Positions 44,493 to 49,307 of a stretch of DNA of 49,307 bases are shown piece by piece. The DNA is from Legionella sp. (lineage in GTDB: Bacteria; Pseudomonadota; Gammaproteobacteria; Legionellales; Legionellaceae). The translations under genes were made by a program, and so were the position numbers. The stretch's first letter is position 1. Each line of letters opens with the position of its first letter. The stretch is from assembly GCA_031291095.1 (NCBI GenBank), contig JARLJR010000090.1, positions 1 through 49,307 on the forward strand, given 5' to 3'. The notes under the pieces are model-generated. The model saw nothing but the letters and a program-made list of their open reading frames with translations. It was not told the origin of the DNA and did no database searches.

Positions 44493-46302
44493 ATTGGCCC
44501 CACAAGGTTAGATGTTCCACAATTGGCCCTAGTGCTAAGGCGGGCAAAAATGAGAGTGCACCGACCAGAAAAATGATGAAAATGAGTAGGATAATAAACA
44601 GAGGAGTATGGGTAGCTAGAGTTCCTGCAGTTTGAGGAATTATCTTTTTTTGTGCTAGTGAGCCGGCAAGGGCAATTGTGGGTATGGCAATCCAGTAGCG
44701 AGAAATCAACATGATGAGGCTACCAAGCAAATTATAGAACGGGGTATTGGCATTAAGCCCGGAAAAAGCGCTACCATTATTGTTGCCTATGGAGGTGAAT
44801 GTATAAAGAATCTCAGTAAAACCATGCATTCCAGGGGTGGTAATAGCACTTAAACCACTTTGAGTTACCACAGCTAATGCGGTGGAAACAAGAACACTAA
44901 GTGGCATGAGTAAAACGGCAATGGACGCCATTTTCATTTCATAGGGCTCAATCTTTTTACCTAAATATTCAGGCGTTCGGCCAACCATTAAGCCCGTCAC
45001 AAATACGGTAAGGATGACAAACATTAACATTCCATACAGGCCTGAGCCGGTTCCACCAAAGATTGCTTCGTTTAAATGCATCATCCATAAGGGAATTAAT
45101 CCGCCAAGAGGAGTATAGGAGTCGAGCATTGAATTTACTGAACCATTGGAGGCCGCAGTAGTAGCCACACTCCACAGAGCAGAGCTGGTGATTCCGAAAC
45201 GAGTTTCCTTTCCTTCCATATTGCCACCAGGATAGCTGTGGACTATGGCTGTTGGACTAAGACCCATAGAGGTTAAAGCAGGATTTCCTTCTTGTTCTGC
45301 TATGATTCCGAGCATGACAAAGGGAATAAAAATAATAAACATGGCTGTAAGAATCGCCCAACCTTGGCGATTGTCATGGACTATTTCTCCGAAGGTATAA
45401 CAAAGAGCTGCAGGAATTAATAGAATCGCGAGCATTTCTAAAAAGTTGCTTAAAGGAGTAGGGTTTTCAAATGGATGCGCTGAGTTGGTATTGAAAAAGC
45501 CGCCACCATTAGTACCTAATTGTTTAATAGCAACTTGTGAGGCAACTGGTCCCATGGGTAGGACTTGCTCCGTTAGAGGTTTTGTTGCTGTCTGAATGGT
45601 ATTGTTCTTGTCTTTAATAGGCTGTCCTGATGCATCGATAAGTGGCTGTTGGTAGCTGCTGGCTTGCACAAGCTGGATGGTTTGATTGGGTTTAATATTT
45701 TGAATTACTCCTTGCGATACCAAGATTAACGCAAAGATAAAAGATAAGGGGAGTAGAATGTAGAGGATGCTTCGTACCATATCTACCCAAAAATTACCCA
45801 GATTTGTACTTTCATGTTGGGCAATGCCCCGGCTTATGGCAACTAATAAGGACATGCCCGTTGCTGCAGAAATAAAGTTTTGGGTGGTTAGCGCAAGCAT
45901 TTGTGTAAAATAGCTCATGGTGGTTTCGCCGCTATAGGCTTGCCAATCGGTATTAGTGACAAAACTTACTGCGGTATTTAATGCTAAATCCGGAGCAGGG
46001 GCGGGCAGTTGCTGCGGATTAAAAGGAAGATAAATTTGCAAACGTTGAATGAGATAAACTGCGAGTAAACCGAAGAGGTTAAATATAAGCATGGAGGTTA
46101 AATAGCACTTCCAATCCATTACCTGGTTCGTTTTAATATGGCATGCTCGATAAATGAATAGTTCAAATCGATTCCCAATGCGATTTAACCAGAAATGCTT
46201 TCCTTCATAGACTTTAGCCATGTACCAGCCTAATGGTTTTACAGTGGCTAACAGGACTAAAAGAAAAACTATGGTTTGCAATAAACCTATTAATGTAATC
46301 AT
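44482..46302 (-). CDS. kdpA: K+-transporting ATPase channel-like subunit KdpA
   Basis: KdpA is the K+-binding, channel-like subunit with four repeated selectivity-filter regions. These include [34 protein letters not shown] and [15 protein letters not shown], all recognisable in this 606-aa protein with about ten membrane helices. The length is slightly above the E. coli protein (557 aa), with an extra loop near residues 205-240 rich in Q, S and T. kdpF lies 32 bp upstream. Confidence 0.97.
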   Translation of the reverse strand: MITLIGLLQTIVFLLVLLATVKPLGWYMAKVYEGKHFWLNRIGNRFELFIYRACHIKTNQVMDWKCYLTSMLIFNLFGLLAVYLIQRLQIYLPFNPQQLPAPAPDLALNTAVSFVTNTDWQAYSGETTMSYFTQMLALTTQNFISAATGMSLLVAISRGIAQHESTNLGNFWVDMVRSILYILLPLSFIFALILVSQGVIQNIKPNQTIQLVQASSYQQPLIDASGQPIKDKNNTIQTATKPLTEQVLPMGPVASQVAIKQLGTNGGGFFNTNSAHPFENPTPLSNFLEMLAILLIPAALCYTFGEIVHDNRQGWAILTAMFIIFIPFVMLGIIAEQEGNPALTSMGLSPTAIVHSYPGGNMEGKETRFGITSSALWSVATTAASNGSVNSMLDSYTPLGGLIPLWMMHLNEAIFGGTGSGLYGMLMFVILTVFVTGLMVGRTPEYLGKKIEPYEMKMASIAVLLMPLSVLVSTALAVVTQSGLSAITTPGMHGFTEILYTFTSIGNNNGSAFSGLNANTPFYNLLGSLIMLISRYWIAIPTIALAGSLAQKKIIPQTAGTLATHTPLFIILLIFIIFLVGALSFLPALALGPIVEHLTLWGQYGS

Positions 46303-46334
46303 AGAATCCTTTCTAAGAGCTTGTTTTTATCCGA

Positions 46335-46421
46335 TTAAAAAAATTCTGGTTTAAATAAAACAAACAACAGATAGACCAGCAAGCCAACAGCGATTATTCC
46401 CGCAACCAAATAGGTAATCAT
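46335..46421 (-). CDS. kdpF: KdpF, 28-aa accessory membrane peptide
   Basis: An 87-nt frame encodes M-I-T-Y-L-V-A-G-I-I-A-V-G-L-L-V-Y-L-L-F and ends K-P-E-F-F, one membrane helix of 28 residues like E. coli KdpF (29 aa), which binds between KdpA and KdpB. GGAGTGAG precedes the ATG. The start overlaps the stop of the 32-aa ORF upstream (ATGA), and kdpA follows after 32 bp. Confidence 0.93.
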   Translation of the reverse strand: MITYLVAGIIAVGLLVYLLFVLFKPEFF

Positions 46422-46516
46422 TGCTCACTCCGTGACAGTTTATCGTAGAAATTGATCAAGCCCAGACACAAAATAAAAAACAGTATGGTCATGCTAATAA
46501 ATAGTAAATCTTCCAT
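46418..46516 (-). CDS. 32-aa membrane ORF at the head of the kdp operon
   Basis: A 99-nt frame encodes M-E-D-L-L-F-I-S-M-T-I-L-F-F-I-L-C-L-G-L followed by I-N-F-Y-D-K-L and a polar end. It is one membrane helix with a short cytoplasmic tail and overlaps kdpF by 4 bases (ATGA). Similar tiny one-helix ORFs sit before kdpF in other bacteria; no function is settled. AGGATCAT provides a weak ribosome binding site. The tight coupling to kdpF argues that it is translated. Confidence 0.75.
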   Translation of the reverse strand: MEDLLFISMTILFFILCLGLINFYDKLSRSEQ

Positions 46517-46633
46517 AATGATCCTGTTATTTAGGTAACGACCCCTTTTTATTATCTAAAACAATAGCATATGAATAGGTATCTGACGATATTTTTAAAG
46601 ATACTCTGAGGAAGAACTAATTATTTTATCAAA

Positions 46634-47896
46634 ATGGATTTAATTATGTATTTTTATGCTTTAAAATCCCATCTTTGGTTTTTTTTGAGCAAGAAGATGA
46701 AAAAATATATAGATCAGTTACATCATGCCATGAATATTCTTCGCCAAAGACTTAAAAATGATAACTTGAGTGCACGCATAGCACTATCTGCTATACCGAA
46801 AAAGGCGATGCAGATTTTCGGTAAAGAACTTGGTGAGCGAATTGCCAATGTACAAAAAATAGAAGCAGCACGAATTAGCACCGGGCTGGAACAGAGAGAC
46901 TCCTTCGATCCAATTCATAAACAAAAAGCTGATTTATTAAAGACAATCAATAGCATAGGAAATTCCTTAAAAAGAATATATTTTGATTTAATGGTCAGTA
47001 GCTTATCCTTAAAAGAAGGTTTTAATGGTTGCATGGAACATGCAACACTGATGTTTCTTATATTAAACAAAGAATTTTTGTTTGACCCTGATGTATTTAT
47101 TGAAAGTATTGTGGTGCAGGATAAGATAGATCCAGAGTTGAACCATAATTTCTTAGTGATTAATCGATGTACCGGCGACTATCCTTTAACTGATGTAGCC
47201 AGTTGGGGTAATGAGTGTCTTGTTGTTGATACTTGGCTGGGTGTGATTGCTGCTCCTACCGAAATGCCCCGGAGTTCGTCAGTTTATGCTTTTCTTCATG
47301 GCCAAGATTCTTGTACGATGAAAGTAATATACAGTAATCGATTGGGCATGGAACTTTGCGTATATACTAAAGGCCATTTATTCCATCAGATTGAGCTTGA
47401 TACTCAACGCCTCATGCAGGCCGAATTTAAAAAAATCATAGAGAAATACACTGGGATATTAGATTTACCATGGTTTAAGTTAACCTCTCCAGCCAGTACA
47501 ACCACTGCAAGTTCAAGTGCACTATCTAAGCATGGCTTATTTCCTTCTACTAGCAGTGCTGACTTAAATGAACTACATGAGCAATTATGTTCGGAAATCA
47601 AACATGTTTGTACGGAAAAATATCAGAGTGTATTAGACGTTATTCAAAGTAAACAATATGCTTTGGCATTACGTAGAGTCAGTGCTATTGGTCATATAGA
47701 ACTTATGAGTATATTATTGCGTTACAAAGACTTATTAGGTTTTGATATTAATGAGCCTTCAAAGAGTAATGGTAAGACGGCCTTGGACTGGGCTGTTAAA
47801 CACGGCAGTGCTGAACCCATAGCTTTAATTGAAGGGTACGGCGGAACAAGGGGTACTGTCGAAAATGACTTCCAAAGCTCGAGCAAAGGGAATTAA
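46634..47896 (+). CDS. Cys-His-Asp protease-like protein with ankyrin repeats; probable effector
   Basis: The 420-aa protein carries a possible papain-like/transglutaminase-like triad: C133 in F-N-G-C-M-E-H, H171 in L-N-H-N-F-L-V-I and D199 in L-V-V-D-T-W-L-G, in the order and spacing of YopT-like CHD enzymes. A Ser/Thr-rich linker (285-310) leads to a C-terminal helical part with ankyrin features: a first repeat at about 345-372 and N-G-K-T-A-L-D-W-A-V-K-H-G (379-391). Ankyrin proteins with protease-like folds are known among Legionella Dot/Icm substrates. The ATG at 46634 has no close ribosome binding site; M5 or M22 are alternatives. It is divergent from the kdp operon. Confidence 0.75.
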   Translation: MDLIMYFYALKSHLWFFLSKKMKKYIDQLHHAMNILRQRLKNDNLSARIALSAIPKKAMQIFGKELGERIANVQKIEAARISTGLEQRDSFDPIHKQKADLLKTINSIGNSLKRIYFDLMVSSLSLKEGFNGCMEHATLMFLILNKEFLFDPDVFIESIVVQDKIDPELNHNFLVINRCTGDYPLTDVASWGNECLVVDTWLGVIAAPTEMPRSSSVYAFLHGQDSCTMKVIYSNRLGMELCVYTKGHLFHQIELDTQRLMQAEFKKIIEKYTGILDLPWFKLTSPASTTTASSSALSKHGLFPSTSSADLNELHEQLCSEIKHVCTEKYQSVLDVIQSKQYALALRRVSAIGHIELMSILLRYKDLLGFDINEPSKSNGKTALDWAVKHGSAEPIALIEGYGGTRGTVENDFQSSSKGN

Positions 47897-48016
47897 AATC
47901 ATTGCTATAGCGCGAGGGATCGCTTTAGCTTCTAGTTTATTTTTTTTAAATTTATGTTATACCTTAATTAATAGACTATAAAAATTATCTAATATGTCTC
48001 TGCGACGAGGCCTCCT

Positions 48017-49069
48017 ATGAAAAGTCGTTACTGGTATTTGCTGGTTTTTATTTTTCCTCTTTCCGCAATTATTGGTTTTGTATTTAGCGGGATTGCTAGC
48101 TTTACTACATTGTTCTTCTTTAGCATGATACTTCCTGCCGCTGAATTTTTTTGTGGTGAGGATTATGTAAAACCTTACGCTCTTGAAACGGATTCTCATA
48201 CTTACTATAGGGCTGTTTTGTATGGGGTAGTTATCAGCCAGGTTATTTTAACCTTTTGGGGAGCTTATGCTGCCAGTCATAGTCAGTACTTATTTGAGGC
48301 AATTGGCTATTCTATTGCCGTTGGTATCAATGGTGGGATTGCCTTTTGTGCCGCACACGAATTAATTCATAAAAACAATCATTTTGATAATTGGATGGGG
48401 AATATTGTTTTAATTTGTACTGCTACAGGCCATGCCCCCATGGAACATGTGCTGGTTCATCATGGTCCTTTTATTACCGGAACTCCTGCGGATCATGTGC
48501 ATGCACCGAATGGGATGAATTTTTATACGTATTATTTAAAGTCTATGATAGGTTTACGTACCTCAGCGTTTACTGCAGAAAAGAAATTAATGCGGCGCAA
48601 GGGGTATTCTATATTCAGTTTGCATAATCGCTTAGTGACGTTAAATCTCGGCACGTTTTTATTGGCCTTTCTCTTAGCAATTCTTTGGGGACCAGCGGCA
48701 CTTTTTTATTTCATCGGAGCGGTGCTCGCTAGCAGTATTATTATTCTTGGCGCAGCCTACATTCAACATTATGGATTGGAGCGATTTACGTTACCGGATG
48801 GAAGCTATGAAAAGTTTAGTGCCATGCATTGTTGGAATTCCAATTATATTTTAACCAACTACCTTTTGTTTCAGTTACCTCGTCATTCAATACACCATCT
48901 GCGCCCTGGTCGTGATTATGAAGTGAGTGTGGATAGTCCAGAAAATCCACAACTGCCATATGGATATTTTGTATGTAGTTTACTTATTTTCATTCCTGGG
49001 ATGTGGCGGAGGCTTATGGCGCAACCCGTTCAGGAAAATTTGGAGTTGCGGCGTAAGGCGGTATCGTAG
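48017..49069 (+). CDS. AlkB-type membrane di-iron alkane/fatty-acid hydroxylase
   Basis: The 350-aa membrane protein has about six hydrophobic helices and the histidine clusters of the AlkB/XylM di-iron family: HELIH (114-118), E-H-V-L-V-H-H (143-149), I-Q-H-Y-G-L-E-R, and a late R-H-S-I-H-H-L-R-P. AlkB adds a terminal hydroxyl to alkanes using rubredoxin electrons. Differences from classic AlkB (for example L-V-H-H instead of x-G-H-H, and S-I-H-H instead of S-D-H-H) leave the substrate open; a lipid chain in the membrane is equally possible. No rubredoxin gene is beside it. GAGG precedes the ATG. Confidence 0.88.
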   Translation: MKSRYWYLLVFIFPLSAIIGFVFSGIASFTTLFFFSMILPAAEFFCGEDYVKPYALETDSHTYYRAVLYGVVISQVILTFWGAYAASHSQYLFEAIGYSIAVGINGGIAFCAAHELIHKNNHFDNWMGNIVLICTATGHAPMEHVLVHHGPFITGTPADHVHAPNGMNFYTYYLKSMIGLRTSAFTAEKKLMRRKGYSIFSLHNRLVTLNLGTFLLAFLLAILWGPAALFYFIGAVLASSIIILGAAYIQHYGLERFTLPDGSYEKFSAMHCWNSNYILTNYLLFQLPRHSIHHLRPGRDYEVSVDSPENPQLPYGYFVCSLLIFIPGMWRRLMAQPVQENLELRRKAVS

Positions 49070-49099
49070 CCCATTAGGCTCAGGATTATATTAATAAAT

Positions 49100-49157
49100 T
49101 GTAGGTTGGAAGGGCATCGAGGCACCCCATAATTCAATGTTGGGCCACGGGCCCAAT
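49100..49157. repeat. Dispersed repeat family B, rearranged copy
   Basis: TGTAGGTTGGA is followed by AGGGCATCGAG, CATAATTCAATGTTGGGCCA and CGGGCCCAA, the same order as at 21258-21334, but the first inner palindrome has been deleted. It lies just after the AlkB-type gene. Confidence 0.8.
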
Positions 49158-49220
49158 GGCACTACCTTAAGCGAGTACCCGCAGAAATAACTTGTTTAAT
49201 AACATGAATTTAAATGAAAT

Positions 49221-49284
49221 CAGTTTCCTTTTTTATGTATGATTGTTTTGCGAAGAACCGCCATACAAAGAAAAAAGGAAACTG
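49221..49284. repeat. Inverted repeat near the window end
   Basis: CAGTTTCCTTTTTTATGTATG (49221-49241) is inverse to CATACAAAGAAAAAAGGAAACTG (49262-49284) apart from a small internal difference, with a 20-nt loop. It could be a stem-loop in the leader of the reading frame that starts at 49289, or part of a mobile-element end. Confidence 0.6.
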
Positions 49285-49288
49285 ACAA

Positions 49289-49307
49289 ATGCAGTCTAAA
49301 CAAAATA
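49289..49307 (+). CDS. Possible gene start running off the window
   Basis: An ATG preceded by AAAAAAGGAAACTG opens a frame M-Q-S-K-Q-N that leaves the window after six codons. The A-rich leader and inverted repeat just before it resemble the entry to an insertion-sequence transposase gene, but too little is visible to say more. Confidence 0.25.

Overview
The window looks like chromosomal DNA of a Legionella species. The evidence is low-GC gammaproteobacterial gene content, an icmF-dotU pair typical of the Dot/Icm type IVB secretion system, eukaryotic-like proteins (a Ser/Thr kinase, and a Cys/His/Asp-plus-ankyrin protein) of the kind Legionella injects into host cells, and many dispersed palindromic repeats. 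The species cannot be named from the sequence alone. No rRNA, tRNA, CRISPR array, prophage or complete insertion sequence was seen.

Layout. 1-1.5 kb: 3' part of a surface-type protein made of exact 261-nt IPT/TIG repeats. 1.5-5.9 kb: small unknown gene, carB and greA (no carA). 6.0-6.6 kb: a decayed gene whose last frame ends in a CaaX-like CAVM. 6.6-10.1 kb: Tim44-like membrane protein, a 503-aa protein with kinase-like motifs, and a two-helix membrane protein. 10.2-13.9 kb (minus): icmF and dotU, away from the rest of dot/icm. 14.3-21.2 kb: Rrf2 regulator, sufBCDS, sufU, sufT and epmA in one tight operon behind two copies of a TTTAGTACTA motif. 21.3-28.7 kb: unknown acidic protein, radC, coaBC-dut-algC, then TPR-methyltransferase and rdgB on the minus strand. 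28.9-33.1 kb: exported glutathione peroxidase, EamA-type exporter, ChbG/HpnK-type deacetylase, Old Yellow Enzyme and a small exported protein. 33.2-36.3 kb: outer-membrane barrel, fluoride channel crcB plus DUF190, and gtrA/gtrB-like genes. 36.5-39.1 kb: Ser/Thr kinase (probable effector) and an M15 peptidase. 39.2-46.5 kb (minus): a complete kdp potassium-pump operon (a 32-aa membrane ORF, kdpF, A, B, C, D) without kdpE. 46.6-49.1 kb: CHD/ankyrin protein (probable effector) and an AlkB-type membrane hydroxylase.

How it fits together. Housekeeping blocks (pyrimidine supply, Fe-S assembly, coenzyme A and dUTP metabolism, K+ uptake) alternate with virulence-type genes. IcmF and DotU stabilise the Dot/Icm machine; the kinase, the CHD/ankyrin protein, the 503-aa protein and the decayed CaaX gene are candidate past or present substrates. 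At least four families of short palindromic repeats sit in the spacers. One copy supplies the last six codons and stop of a methyltransferase gene, and two copies lie next to a partial duplication of the algC 3' end. The most novel-looking items are the kinase-like 503-aa protein, the CHD/ankyrin protein, the CaaX pseudogene and the repeat-driven gene-end remodelling.
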